Source: Facklamia languida CCUG 37842
GTDB lineage: Bacteria; Bacillota; Bacilli; Lactobacillales; Aerococcaceae
NCBI RefSeq assembly: GCF_000245795.1
Contig: NZ_JH601133.1
Span: 367,288-431,287 of the forward strand
Direction: 5' to 3'
Length of the DNA stretch: 64,000 bases
The translations under genes were made by a program, and so were the position numbers. Of this stretch, positions 1 through 9,302 are shown one piece after another (the first letter of the stretch is position 1; every line of letters begins with the position of its first letter). Below the pieces are notes generated by a model, which saw only the letters and a list, made by a program, of their open reading frames with translations, was not told the DNA's origin and searched no databases.

Positions 1-539
1 AGGAATCCATTCCTTGGACAGAATTAGTTCCTGCAGAACGCATTGAAGATAATTCGGATTCTGATCAAGAGCATGAAAATCCAAAAGACCCAGAACCGGA
101 AACTGAAAATTCTTTAAACTTTGCTCAAACGGAAATGTTAAAACTTATTAATGATTTCCGTCTCACAAATTATTCTCCAAAAATCACTTATAACCCGAAC
201 GTTCAGCCAGGTACTGATTTAAGATCTGAGGAAATCGCGAAACACTTTGCCCATGAAAGACCTAATGGTGATACATGGCTTACGGCATTTACGGAAGAAG
301 GATTAGGCTCAGCCTATGGTGAAAACATTGTCAAAATATCAAAGAATCAAATAAAAGGTGCCATTACAGAGCCAGAACATATGGAGGAACTTGTTAATAT
401 TTTCTTTATCGAGTGGAAGAATTCTCCTGGCCACAGAAGAAATATGTTAGATCCAAATTTCTCGGCAGTGACCTTCTCAATTTTTGCGGACGACACTTAT
501 TATTACGGTGTTCAAACCTTCACAGCTCAAAAACCATAA
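1..539 (+). CDS. CAP-domain (SCP-like) extracellular protein, 5'-truncated
   Basis: The reading frame is open from base 3, so the gene begins upstream of the window and only its C-terminal part is present. The first ~40 residues form an acidic Asp/Glu/Pro-rich linker. The following ~130 residues are a CAP (CYSTM/PR-1/SCP) domain: R-S-E-E-I then H-E-R-P-N-G, the G-E-N-I motif, and W-K-N-S-P-G-H-R-R-N-M-L near the end. The two CAP histidines fall in H-F-A-H and S-P-G-H-R. Bacterial CAP proteins are usually secreted or wall-associated and their function is poorly known. An intrinsic terminator follows the TAA stop. Confidence 0.85.
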   Translation, partial: ESIPWTELVPAERIEDNSDSDQEHENPKDPEPETENSLNFAQTEMLKLINDFRLTNYSPKITYNPNVQPGTDLRSEEIAKHFAHERPNGDTWLTAFTEEGLGSAYGENIVKISKNQIKGAITEPEHMEELVNIFFIEWKNSPGHRRNMLDPNFSAVTFSIFADDTYYYGVQTFTAQKP

Positions 540-585
540 ACTGAATCCGCACCCTTACTAGGATTCATCTGATCAACTAAAAGAA

Positions 586-622
586 AACAGCACCCAGTAT
601 AAATATCGGGTGCTGTTTTTTA
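586..622 (+). terminator. Intrinsic terminator after the CAP-domain gene
   Basis: Perfect 10-bp stem AACAGCACCC (586-595) / GGGTGCTGTT (608-617), followed by a T-run. It lies 46 bases after the CAP gene stop. Confidence 0.85.
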
Positions 623-675
623 AGTTCCATAATTTTTACGAGAGAGAGAACTGTTCACTCACCAGAATATAAGAC

Positions 676-712
676 AAAAAACCTTGCAAGCCTTTCGCCT
701 GCAAGGTTTTTT
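676..712 (-). terminator. Intrinsic terminator of the pdh operon
   Basis: The stem ACCTTGCA (681-688) pairs with TGCAAGGT (700-707). On the minus strand it is followed by a T-run, just beyond the pdhD stop at 720. The plus strand also carries T's, so it may act in both directions. Confidence 0.8.
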
Positions 713-719
713 GTAAGTC

Positions 720-2126
720 TTACATATGGATCGGTGAACCAAGCGCTGCTTCGGCAGCATCCATAGTTGCTTCTGCTAATGTTGGGTGAGCGTGAACAGT
801 TAACGCGATATCTTCAGCGTTCATTCCTGCTTCAATTGCTAGAACCACTTCTGCCATAACATCAGAAGCACTTGGACCTGCAATTTGAACACCAACTACT
901 ACATTATCTTCCTTAGTCGTCACTAAGCGGACAAATCCACTATATTGGTCAAGCGCAACTGCCCGACCGTTACCACCGTAAGGAAATTTCGTAACTTTAA
1001 CATCTAATCCAGCTTCCTTAGCTGAATCCTTAGTATGTCCTGCTGTTGCTAATTCAGGGTTGGTATAGCATACAGATGGCATCGCAACGTAGTCTACTTC
1101 ATCCTTTTCACCTGAAATTGCTGCTGCAGCCACTTTACCTTCATAAGAAGCTTTATGCGCAAGCATCGGTCCAGGTACAATATCTCCAATCGCAAAGACA
1201 TGTGGATTAGAAGTTCGACCTTGTTTATCGACCTTCACAAAGCCACGATCATCAAGATCGATACCCGCAAGTTCTAAGTTCACTTGGTCGGTATTTGGAC
1301 GACGTCCTACGGTTACCATTATGTAATCCGCTTCGACTGTTTTTTCTTCACCCTTATGTTCATATGTAACCACAACGCGGTCACCTTTGACTTCTGCACC
1401 CTTAGCCATTGCATTCGTCACAATTTCAGCACCATGGGCTTTGAAGTCCTTCTCAACCAACTTCGTCATATCCTTGTCAAATGAAGGAATGAATTGTTTA
1501 GAACCTTCCAGGATGGTTACCTTAGTACCGAAGTTCGCATAAACAGAGCCTAACTCAGATCCAATCACGCCACCACCAATAATTACTAACTCCTTAGGAA
1601 TTTCTGGTAGGTTTAGGCCACCTGTTGAATCGATAATCCGTTCACCGAAAGGAAAGCCTTTAATTTCAATTGGTCGTGAACCATTTGCCAAAATTGCATT
1701 CTTGAAGGTATAGGTTTGAGCATTATCTCCTGATACAACACGAATTGTATCACGATCAGAGAAGAAAGCTTCCCCTTCAATAATTTCAACTTTGTTTTTC
1801 TTTAAGAGCATTTCCACGCCTGAAGTCATCTTCTTAACAACTTGATTTTGTTTCCAGTCTTGGGTCTTACTCCAATCAACGGTCACATTCTCAGCTGAAA
1901 TACCGAAAATTTCAGGATGTTTTGTTTGGTGATAGACATGAGCCGCTTGGATCAATGCCTTAGAAGGGATACACCCTACGTTTAAACATACGCCACCAAA
2001 GTACTCTCTCTCCACAATCGCAACTTTTTGACCAAGTTGTGCTGCGCGAATCGCTGCAACATAACCTCCAGGACCTGCTCCAATAACGACTGTATCTAGT
2101 TCTGTTGCAAAATCTCCAACGACCAT
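720..2126 (-). CDS. pdhD: Dihydrolipoamide dehydrogenase (E3 of pyruvate dehydrogenase)
   Basis: The protein has 468 aa, the usual size. It is a flavoprotein that reoxidises the dihydrolipoyl groups of E2 and passes the electrons to NAD+. Visible motifs are the N-terminal FAD site [17 protein letters not shown], the redox-active disulfide in [14 protein letters not shown], the NAD site [11 protein letters not shown] at about residue 180, a second FAD motif GDI near 315, and the C-terminal H-A-H-P-T-L-A-E that supplies the His-Glu pair. It is the last gene of pdhABCD, 7 bp after pdhC. Its Shine-Dalgarno GGAAGGA lies inside the pdhC C-terminal codons, which suggests translational coupling. Confidence 0.97.
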   Translation of the reverse strand: MVVGDFATELDTVVIGAGPGGYVAAIRAAQLGQKVAIVEREYFGGVCLNVGCIPSKALIQAAHVYHQTKHPEIFGISAENVTVDWSKTQDWKQNQVVKKMTSGVEMLLKKNKVEIIEGEAFFSDRDTIRVVSGDNAQTYTFKNAILANGSRPIEIKGFPFGERIIDSTGGLNLPEIPKELVIIGGGVIGSELGSVYANFGTKVTILEGSKQFIPSFDKDMTKLVEKDFKAHGAEIVTNAMAKGAEVKGDRVVVTYEHKGEEKTVEADYIMVTVGRRPNTDQVNLELAGIDLDDRGFVKVDKQGRTSNPHVFAIGDIVPGPMLAHKASYEGKVAAAAISGEKDEVDYVAMPSVCYTNPELATAGHTKDSAKEAGLDVKVTKFPYGGNGRAVALDQYSGFVRLVTTKEDNVVVGVQIAGPSASDVMAEVVLAIEAGMNAEDIALTVHAHPTLAEATMDAAEAALGSPIHM

Positions 2127-2133
2127 TTGATCA

Positions 2134-3849
2134 CTATCCTTCCATTAATAATAGTTCTGGGTCTGCTAAGAAACGTTTCACCTCATTGAGGGCACGTTGT
2201 GCAGTTGCTCCATCTACAATTCGATGGTCAAAGCTTAGTGATAACTTACATACGCGGCCAACTGCTAATTCGCCTTCCTCATTCACAATTGGTTGTTGAA
2301 CGATTGATCCGAATCCTAAGATTGCAACTTCTGGGTGGTTAATAATTGGGCTAAACCATTTACCGCCCGCTGATCCAATATTTGAAATTGTAATGGTTCC
2401 CTCTGACATCTCAGACATTTGAAGTGAGCCGTCATGGGCCTTAGATGAAAGGTCAACAATCTCTTGTGCAATTTGGAACATGTTCTTAGTATTTGCATTC
2501 TTGATGTTTGGTACGTATAGACCTCGATCTGTATCTGTCGCAATACCTATATTATAGTAGTTCTTGTAAACAATTTCATTAGAAACATCATCAATTGATG
2601 CATTAATTACAGGATATTTCTTAGCAGCGGCAATCAATGCCTTCACAACATATGGTAAGAAGGTCAATTTAACATCTTGTTCAGCAGCCACTTCCTTGTA
2701 TTTCTTACGGTGTGCCCATAATTTAGACACTTCAACTTCATCATATAAGGTGACGTGAGGTGCTGTATGCTTAGAGTTAACCATTGCTTGAGCAATCGCT
2801 GTCCGTGTTCCAGACATAGCAACGCGTTCTTCACGCTCTGCTTGAGAAGAGGTGAATGGTTTCGCTGGAGCAGCTGGTTGAGAAGCTGGAGCAGCTGATT
2901 GTTCAACACCAGCGGCTTGCGCTTGTTCTTGACCTGCAGGTGCAGCTGGTTGTTGAGCTGCGGATTGACCCGCATTCGCTGCTGGGTTGAAGTTCTCAAC
3001 ATCTTCACGAGTAATGCGACCATTCTTACCAGATCCAGGAATACGAGTAATATCGAAGCCTTTATCACGGGCTAACTTACGAACGGATGGCATGGCTAAG
3101 ACACGACGATTCTTTGCTTCTTCATCGGATAAACCTTGGCTAACCTCAATAGATGTATCTTGTTTTTGTGACTCGCCACGTGGATCAGCTGGAACCTCTT
3201 CAGCTGGAGCTGCCGCATCATCATAAGCATTTGCATGCGCTTGAGCAGCTTCCGCATCACCGGCTTGACCATTATGATCAGGTGAATCAATTTCAACGAG
3301 AACATCACCTAATTGTGCGATTTGTCCTGCAGGAACATGGATTTTCTTAACAACACCAGAGACAGGTGAAGGTAATTCTTCGACTGACTTGTCGTTTTGA
3401 ACTTCTACAATTGTATTATCTTCTTCAATGGTGTCCCCTTCATTGACAGCCCAAGATACGATTTCACCTTCCATGATTCCTTCACCAAGTGCTGGAAGTT
3501 TGAATTGGAAGTATGCCGTTGAGCCGCTGGCTGCTGGTTGACTCGCTGCTGGTGCTGCTTCTGCTTCCTCAGCTTGAGCAGGCGCTGCTTCTTCAGAATT
3601 ATCTTCATGGCCTGGAGCATCGATTTCAACAAGAGGTTCACCTAGGTGAGCAACTGTTCCTTCTTGCACAAGAATCTTTGTAATTGTTCCGGCAACAGGA
3701 GAAGGTAATTCTTCAACTGATTTGTCATTTTGAACTTCTACAAGCGTTTGATCTTCTTCAATTGTATCCCCTTCTTTTACTGCCCAGGATACAATTTCAC
3801 CTTCCATAATCCCTTCACCAAGGGCGGGTAATTTAAATTGAAATGCCAT
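2134..3849 (-). CDS. pdhC: Dihydrolipoyllysine acetyltransferase (E2 of PDH), two lipoyl domains
   Basis: The 571-aa core subunit transfers acetyl groups from E1 to CoA. Domains in order: lipoyl domain 1 (1-80, lipoyl Lys43 in Q-N-D-K-S-V), an Ala/Glu/Pro linker, a nearly identical lipoyl domain 2 (113-190, Lys154), an Ala/Pro/Gln-rich linker, the peripheral subunit-binding domain (about 250-287, M-P-S-V-R-K-L-A), another Ala/Pro/Gln linker, and the catalytic acetyltransferase domain (about 340-571). The active-site motif S-F-D-H-R-I-V-D-G places His542 and Asp546. Two lipoyl domains are within the known range of one to three. A perfect 9-bp stem-loop separates the gene from pdhB. Confidence 0.97.
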   Translation of the reverse strand: MAFQFKLPALGEGIMEGEIVSWAVKEGDTIEEDQTLVEVQNDKSVEELPSPVAGTITKILVQEGTVAHLGEPLVEIDAPGHEDNSEEAAPAQAEEAEAAPAASQPAASGSTAYFQFKLPALGEGIMEGEIVSWAVNEGDTIEEDNTIVEVQNDKSVEELPSPVSGVVKKIHVPAGQIAQLGDVLVEIDSPDHNGQAGDAEAAQAHANAYDDAAAPAEEVPADPRGESQKQDTSIEVSQGLSDEEAKNRRVLAMPSVRKLARDKGFDITRIPGSGKNGRITREDVENFNPAANAGQSAAQQPAAPAGQEQAQAAGVEQSAAPASQPAAPAKPFTSSQAEREERVAMSGTRTAIAQAMVNSKHTAPHVTLYDEVEVSKLWAHRKKYKEVAAEQDVKLTFLPYVVKALIAAAKKYPVINASIDDVSNEIVYKNYYNIGIATDTDRGLYVPNIKNANTKNMFQIAQEIVDLSSKAHDGSLQMSEMSEGTITISNIGSAGGKWFSPIINHPEVAILGFGSIVQQPIVNEEGELAVGRVCKLSLSFDHRIVDGATAQRALNEVKRFLADPELLLMEG

Positions 3850-3895
3850 TATTTATTCTCCTTTTTAATATGCTCAATTCATCCTTGCCAAAATG

Positions 3896-3919
3896 AAGGG
3901 CAAGTCGCTACTTGCCCTT
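3896..3919 (-). other. Intercistronic stem-loop between pdhB and pdhC
   Basis: The perfect 9-bp inverted repeat AAGGGCAAG / CTTGCCCTT has a 6-base loop and lies in the 84-bp pdhB-pdhC gap, where the other pdh junctions are only 2-7 bp. No strong T-run follows on the minus strand, so mRNA processing or partial attenuation is more likely than full termination. This is an inference. Confidence 0.5.
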
Positions 3920-3933
3920 AGTATTGGAATTGA

Positions 3934-4911
3934 CTAGAAATCTTCTAATTCTTTAACCTTAGCGACAATGTCTTCAGCATGTGGTAACCAGTCTTTTTCA
4001 GCCAAACCGAATGGGAAGATTGTATCAGGTGCTGCAACAAACCCAATTGGAGCTGTTAGAGATAGAATTGCACGTTCAGAAATTTCAGCAATCACTTTAT
4101 TTCCAACACCTGCTTGACGTTGTGCTTCTTGTACCATGACCACTTTGCCTGTCTTTTCAACAGATTTTACGATTGTTTCGATATCAAGTGGTTGAACCGT
4201 TCTTAAGTCTAAAACTTCAGCAGAAATACCATCTTTCGCTAGAGTTTCAGCCGCCTTAACGGATTCTTGAACCATTGCTCCGTATGCAATTAAGGTCACA
4301 TCTGTTCCTTCTTGAACAATCTTAGCCTTGCCAATTTCTACCGTATACTCCTCTTCCGGAACCTCTTCACGGAATGAACGGTAAAGTTTCATATGCTCTA
4401 AGAAGTAAACAGGGTCATTATCACGGATCGCTGAGATTAATAATCCCTTAGCATCATATGGGTTTGAAGGAATAACCACTTTCAAGCCAGGCGCTTGTGC
4501 TAATAAGCCTTCTAATGAATCCGCGTGTAATTCTGGTGTATGAACGCCACCGCCGAATGGTGCACGGAAAGTAATTGGTAAATTACGAGTTCCACCCATC
4601 CGATAACGTGTACGGGCAGCTTGACCTGCAACAGAATCCATAGCTTCAAATACGAAACCATTAAATTGAATTTCAGGGATTGGGCGGAAGCCTTCTAAGG
4701 CAAGACCAATTGCCATACCACTGATACCAGACTCAGCAAGAGGAGTATCCATCACTCGTTCTTCACCAAATTCTTCTTGAAGCCCTTCAGTTGCCCGGAA
4801 GACCCCACCGTTCTTACCAACGTCTTCACCGAAAACGAGTGTACGGTCATCATTACGTAATTCAGTGGCTAAGGCATCTGTAATTGCCTGAATCATTGTT
4901 AATTTAGCCAT
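3934..4911 (-). CDS. pdhB: Pyruvate dehydrogenase E1 component, beta subunit
   Basis: The protein has 325 aa, standard for the E1-beta of the heterotetrameric (alpha2beta2) thiamine-diphosphate enzyme. Recognisable segments are V-F-G-E-D-V-G near residue 27, the E-I-Q-F-N-G-F motif, the R-A-P-F-G-G-G region near 115, and the C-terminal transketolase domain with [11 protein letters not shown]. It starts 2 bp after the pdhA stop. Its Shine-Dalgarno AAGGAG overlaps the last pdhA codons, so the two E1 subunits are probably translationally coupled. Confidence 0.97.
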   Translation of the reverse strand: MAKLTMIQAITDALATELRNDDRTLVFGEDVGKNGGVFRATEGLQEEFGEERVMDTPLAESGISGMAIGLALEGFRPIPEIQFNGFVFEAMDSVAGQAARTRYRMGGTRNLPITFRAPFGGGVHTPELHADSLEGLLAQAPGLKVVIPSNPYDAKGLLISAIRDNDPVYFLEHMKLYRSFREEVPEEEYTVEIGKAKIVQEGTDVTLIAYGAMVQESVKAAETLAKDGISAEVLDLRTVQPLDIETIVKSVEKTGKVVMVQEAQRQAGVGNKVIAEISERAILSLTAPIGFVAAPDTIFPFGLAEKDWLPHAEDIVAKVKELEDF

Positions 4912-4913
4912 AA

Positions 4914-6023
<1,110 letters not shown>

Positions 6024-6072
6024 CTATTCACAGTCCTCTCTTGTTTATTGATTATTACACAGGATAAAAAAC

Positions 6073-6247
6073 TGTTATAACAACCTTACATGAATAAAAT
6101 AACATCAACCACCCCTGAATGCAAGCAAAACTGACTCACTTGCTTATAAGTAACAAAAAGGGAGACCTGCAGAAAAATGAGATCCAGAAGACGACCTGTT
6201 ATAACACAGATCTAAACTGTTATATTATTTTGTGAAATAATCAACGA
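6073..6247 (-). promoter_or_regulatory. Candidate regulatory region of pdhA: repeated TGTTATAACA palindromes
   Basis: The 10-bp palindrome TGTTATAACA occurs at 6073-6082 and again at 6197-6206. A third partial copy, CTGTTATATTA, is at 6217-6227. Next to it, TTGTGAAATAATCAACGA (6230-6247) has one perfect half of the Rex consensus TTGTGAA-N4-TTCACAA and a poor second half. The palindromes are seen directly; their use as operators is inference. I could not place a convincing -35/-10 pair for pdhA. Confidence 0.4.
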
Positions 6248-6262
6248 TCTATCAGAATATTC

Positions 6263-6291
6263 TTGACAAACTAGTCATAACATTATATGAT
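6263..6291 (+). promoter_or_regulatory. Sigma-A promoter of tRNA-Arg
   Basis: Consensus -35 TTGACA (6263-6268), a 17-bp spacer, and -10 TATGAT (6286-6291). The tRNA begins 15 bases after the -10. Confidence 0.85.
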
Positions 6292-6305
6292 GGTAAAGTT
6301 ATGAT

Positions 6306-6379
6306 GTGCCAGTAGCTCAGCTGGATAGAGCAACGGTCTTCTAAACCGTAGGTCGTAGGTTCGAATCCTACCTGGCATG
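6306..6379 (+). tRNA. tRNA-Arg (anticodon TCT)
   Basis: The 74-nt cloverleaf folds fully. The acceptor stem is GTGCCAG / CTGGCAT with discriminator G. The D-arm is GCTC...GAGC. The anticodon arm is ACGGT-CTTCTAA-ACCGT, giving anticodon TCT, which reads AGA. The variable loop is AGGTC and the T-arm is GTAGG-TTCGAAT-CCTAC. CCA is not encoded. It has its own promoter and terminator and is a single tRNA unit. Confidence 0.95.
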
Positions 6380-6380
6380 T

Positions 6381-6409
6381 AAAAAAGAGAGGGACCCCCT
6401 CTCTTTTTT
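6381..6409 (+). terminator. Terminator of tRNA-Arg
   Basis: The stem AGAGAGGG / CCCTCTCT is flanked by A6 and T6. It starts two bases after the tRNA and may also work on the minus strand. Confidence 0.85.
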
Positions 6410-6578
6410 GTGTGTTTGTTGTCAGCACCGTCTAGAAAAGGGCCCAATTGCTCACCAAATCGCAAGACAAATTCGTCGTGATCTTTAGACTCTAAAAACA
6501 GACTTGTGCATGAATAAACATAACTGTTCTTATTTAACAATTAACTGTTCCCAGGATCGTCTTATTCAGATTGGCCGC

Positions 6579-8111
6579 CTAGTGGGCTTCCTCCCGGTGG
6601 GGATTCGATCGATAGTAGCGCCTCGTTAAAGTCCTTAATTTGCTAGCTAATTGATTATCTAATTGGCCAGCCTTCAACCGCCATTGCCAGTTCTGACCTA
6701 AACAGCTGGGGCGATTCATCCTAGCTTGGTTATCAAGGTCTAATAAATCTTGCATGCAATAAATCGCCACTCGGCTAACCGATTGAGCAATTAAACGATT
6801 CATGGCTTGAGCCGGGCTCTCTGTGGGTGGCCGCATGGCATAGGCATCAAAAGCCGCTTGCTCTGAAGGAGAAAGTCCTAAGTATCTACCTAAGGCTGTC
6901 TCATTATCATGCGTTCCAACATAAGCGATTGTGTTCCAATGATAATGGTGAGGGAGATGGAGCGAATCTTGCCCATGGTCTAAACCGAATTGCAGAACCC
7001 TCATGCCAGGAAAGCCCGCCGAGTCACGCATAGCCTCCACTTCTTCCGTAATAACTCCCAGGTCTTCCGCAATAATTGGTAAATGCCCTAACCGCGATTT
7101 GAGCTGATTAAAGAAGTCCTGCCCAGGCCCCTTGACCCAGCTACCGGCAGCTGCCGTTTCGGACCCAGTTGGTATCGCCCAGTAGGCTTCAAAACCTCGA
7201 AAATGGTCTAACCGAATCAAGTCGTATAAGCGTAGGCTCGATTGAATACGGTGAACCCACCAATCATAATGATGGTTCGCATGATATTTCCAATCGTAAA
7301 GGGGGTTGCCCCAGTATTGTCCTTCAACTGAAAAGGCATCAGGAGGTGTCCCAGCTACCATTCGAGGCAACCCTTCCTCATCCACTTGAAAGTAGTCGCG
7401 TTGAGCCCACATCTCAACACTATCCTCGCTTACATAAATTGGTAGATCCCCAATAATTTGAATCCCTTTTTGATTGGCATATCTCTTTAACTTCTCCCAC
7501 TGTGAATAAAAGAAATACTGGATCACCTGATGATGTTCGATCTGATTTGCCAACTGCTGGCGGAAGGCCTCCAGGGCCTGCTCTTCCCGCTGTCTAATAG
7601 GACGGTCCCATTCTGTCCAGGCGCTCATACCATGGACCGCTTTGATAGCCATGAATTCTGCATAATCCTTCAGCCAGTCTGCTTCCCTTTCTACAAAAAG
7701 GTGATAATCCGTTAAGTCCCCTTCTTCTAGAAATCGCTTTGCCGCAAGGATCAGGAGTTTTAAGCGAGTCTGGTAGATTGACCCATAATCCACCTGGTCT
7801 GGTCTTTGACCAAAGTCAATCTCAGTCAGTTCCTCCGACAGGAGCAGGTCTTCTTGTACCAGATAATCAAGATCAATGAAATAGATGTTCCCCGCTGAGA
7901 CCGAAAAGGATTGATAGGGAGAATCGCCATAACTCGTTGTGGTTAAGGGTAAGATCTGCCAGTAGGTCTGTTCCGTCTCAACTAAAAAATCAACAAATTG
8001 ATAGGCAGACTGACCAAAAGAGCCAATCCCATACGGATTAGGCAAGGAAGAAATAGCCAGTAAGATGCCCGAACAACGTTCCGTACCCTCCATCTTTTTG
8101 CTTAAAACCAT
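6579..8111 (-). CDS. malQ: 4-alpha-glucanotransferase (amylomaltase)
   Basis: A GH77 enzyme that moves alpha-1,4-glucan segments between maltodextrins. Motifs: the N-terminal S-S-L-P-N-P-Y-G-I-G-S-F-G, the nucleophile region I-R-L-D-H-F-R-G-F, the acid/base region I-I-A-E-D-L-G-V, and G-T-H-D-N-E-T near the C-terminus. I chose the ATG at 8111 (510 aa) because GGTGAGGAG lies at proper distance; a GTG at 8123 overlapping the upstream stop would add four residues. It is the only maltodextrin gene in the window. It sits 8 bp after a degenerate regulator gene, so it may have been co-transcribed with it. Confidence 0.93.
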   Translation of the reverse strand: MVLSKKMEGTERCSGILLAISSLPNPYGIGSFGQSAYQFVDFLVETEQTYWQILPLTTTSYGDSPYQSFSVSAGNIYFIDLDYLVQEDLLLSEELTEIDFGQRPDQVDYGSIYQTRLKLLILAAKRFLEEGDLTDYHLFVEREADWLKDYAEFMAIKAVHGMSAWTEWDRPIRQREEQALEAFRQQLANQIEHHQVIQYFFYSQWEKLKRYANQKGIQIIGDLPIYVSEDSVEMWAQRDYFQVDEEGLPRMVAGTPPDAFSVEGQYWGNPLYDWKYHANHHYDWWVHRIQSSLRLYDLIRLDHFRGFEAYWAIPTGSETAAAGSWVKGPGQDFFNQLKSRLGHLPIIAEDLGVITEEVEAMRDSAGFPGMRVLQFGLDHGQDSLHLPHHYHWNTIAYVGTHDNETALGRYLGLSPSEQAAFDAYAMRPPTESPAQAMNRLIAQSVSRVAIYCMQDLLDLDNQARMNRPSCLGQNWQWRLKAGQLDNQLASKLRTLTRRYYRSNPHREEAH

Positions 8112-8119
8112 ATCAGATC

Positions 8120-8697
8120 TCACTCCTCACCTTCAGACCCCAATCGATTATGGGTCGAGTTTTTATCATATGTTTTTCCCAGAATAATTGTCAAAAAGTA
8201 ATCGGCTAACTCTGCTTCACTGAGCGCGTCCTCTTGGGTTAACCACCAAATTAAAAGGTTCATAAAGCTGGTCTCAAAGAAAGATTCCAGGAGATTCTCT
8301 GGAAAACCTTTAAAGTTTTGCCGAATTTGAGTAATCACTAAGGGGTATAAATATTGGGTCAGGTAATTAGAAAATTGTTGATTAAAATAATTATTATGAG
8401 AGAGCAGTAAGGTTTTAATCTTGTCTTTGTTCTGTTTAAAATGATAGAACAAGTGAGTGGTCATTTCACTTGGATCCACAGGCACTTGTCGCTCCACAAA
8501 GGTGTGTTCAAACAACTCTATGCAAACTTGCTCCAAGAGTTCTTCCTTAACAGCATAATGATCGTAAAAGGTAGATCGTCCAATATTGGCACGTTCAATA
8601 ATGTCTTTGACCGTGATTTTATCGAGTGTTTTTCACTTAATAATTCAATGAAGGCTTTATAAATACCTTATCGAGTTTTTTGTACGCGTTTATCCAT
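8120..8697 (-). pseudogene. TetR-family regulator, inactivated (SczA-like position)
   Basis: From ATG 8697 the frame reads M-D-K-R-V-Q-K-T-R and then meets TAA where CAA (Gln) would fit. It continues G-I-Y-K-A-F-I-E-L-L-S-E-K, shifts frame at an A-run near 8631-8637 (one A apparently lost), and goes on as T-L-D-K-I-T-V-K-D-I-I-E-R-A-N-I-G-R-S-T-F-Y. That is a typical TetR helix-turn-helix. The remaining C-terminal part is open to 8120. Repaired, the protein would be about 192 aa, normal for the family. A TTG at 8536 could give a 138-aa fragment without the DNA-binding domain. It is divergent from a truncated CDF transporter, as in pneumococcal sczA-czcD. Confidence 0.85.
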
Positions 8698-8706
8698 GAC
8701 TCCGGA

Positions 8707-8750
8707 CAAATTAGACATAATGCACCTTATCTTACATCCTGTCTAATTTG
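8707..8750. promoter_or_regulatory. Perfect 11-bp inverted repeat, probable operator of the TetR/CDF pair
   Basis: CAAATTAGACA (8707-8717) and TGTCTAATTTG (8740-8750) are exact reverse complements 22 bp apart. They lie in the divergent intergenic region. TetR regulators commonly bind such dyads between their own gene and a divergent target; binding here is inferred. Confidence 0.6.
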
Positions 8751-8754
8751 ATTA

Positions 8755-8782
8755 TTGCCCTCCATTCTAACTCTTCTATAAT
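8755..8782 (+). promoter_or_regulatory. Probable promoter of the CDF pseudogene
   Basis: -35-like TTGCCC (8755-8760), a 16-bp spacer, and consensus -10 TATAAT (8777-8782). It lies just downstream of the inverted repeat and upstream of a GGAGG ribosome site and GTG start. Confidence 0.5.
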
Positions 8783-8838
8783 AAAGATATCGAACACCTT
8801 GTTCAATAAATTCACCTTTAGTATAGGAGGTCTTTTTG

Positions 8839-9003
8839 GTGAAAGCAAGTCGTAATATGCTCATTGCTTTTAGCTAAAATTTAGTATTTGCTATCATTGA
8901 AGTTTTTGCTGGATTAGCTTTTCAATCTAGTGCCATCTTAGCGGATGCCGTCCATGACTTTGGCGATGCCATCGCAATTGGTTTCTCAACGCTTTTGGAG
9001 CTT
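8839..9003 (+). pseudogene. Cation diffusion facilitator (CzcD-like) N-terminal remnant
   Basis: GTG at 8839 follows an AGGAGG ribosome site. It encodes K-A-S-R-N-M-L-I-A-F, then an in-frame TAA, then N-L-V-F-A-I-I-E-V-F-A-G-L-A-F and S-S-A-I-L-A-D-A-V-H-D-F-G-D. That is the classic TM1-TM2 region of CDF metal/proton antiporters, including the H-x-x-x-D metal-site motif. Similarity stops after about 55 codons, at about 9003; the remaining ~80% of the gene is missing. The context (divergent TetR gene and a dyad between them) suggests a former zinc or cobalt efflux module. Confidence 0.8.
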
Positions 9004-9142
9004 GTTTCATTAGATGATCGATCAAGCTTCCATCAATAGGTGAACCGATGATGACCAGTTAAATCGTAAACAGCCTGTAAGAGGGCTCCAGTTTAAGGTC
9101 CACAGCTAAGAAAGCTAAAATATGTTTTTTCAGAAATCGCAT
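9001..9142 (-). pseudogene. Possible ABC-exporter N-terminal remnant (antisense, frameshifted)
   Basis: On the minus strand, ATG 9142 gives M-R-F-L-K-K-H-I-L-A-F-L-A-V. Frame changes then give G-A-L-L-Q-A-V-Y-D-L-T and L-V-I-I-G-S-P-I-D-G-S-L-I-D. The pattern resembles the first transmembrane segment and the P-x-I-I-G-x-x-I-D motif of ABC exporter permeases. It needs at least two frameshifts, and the rest of the gene is absent. This is weak, pattern-based recognition. Confidence 0.3.
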
Positions 9143-9171
9143 GCCTTATATTTAACGAGTATACTTGTCAA

Positions 9172-9179
9172 AATAAAGG
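9172..9179. repeat. Target-site duplication, left copy (AATAAAGG)
   Basis: The 8-bp direct repeat AATAAAGG immediately precedes the IS. It is identical to the bases right after the IS, and 8 bp is the size typical of ISL3-family insertion. Confidence 0.9.
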
Positions 9180-9192
9180 GGTTCTATAATTT

Positions 9193-9235
9193 ATAGGGTT
9201 GATGGAAGAAAAAATCTTCCGTCAACCCTATTTTT
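9193..9235 (+). terminator. Hairpin with T-run inside the IS left end
   Basis: A 16-bp stem (9193-9208 with 9216-9231, one G-T pair), a 7-base loop, and a run of T's. One arm contains the terminal inverted-repeat core ATAGGGTTGATGG. It would stop transcription entering from outside and so shield the transposase gene. Seen in the sequence; the function is inferred. Confidence 0.6.
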
Positions 9236-9302
9236 AAATACACAAAAACACAGAAGTCCGATATATTTAAAGTGCTAACAAAAAACAGAAAGGACCCTGT
9301 GC

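Noticed and set aside
3153-3350. Several 60-130-aa frames antisense or out of frame within pdhC
   Set aside because: They are produced by the repetitive Ala/Pro/Gln linker codons and show no independent start signals or domains.
6283-6540. An 85-aa minus-strand reading frame with M-P-G-R-I-R-T-Y-D-L-R-F
   Set aside because: It reads antisense through tRNA-Arg and its terminator. This peptide pattern is a well-known false protein from the complementary strand of tRNA genes.
6410-6578. Possible phage integration remnant after the tRNA-Arg terminator
   Set aside because: tRNA 3' ends are common attachment sites, but I saw no repeat of the tRNA 3' end and no integrase similarity in this stretch.
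8120-8536. A 138-aa regulator starting at TTG 8536 as a functional gene
   Set aside because: It lacks the TetR DNA-binding helices, which are found directly upstream in broken frames. It is the tail of a pseudogene.
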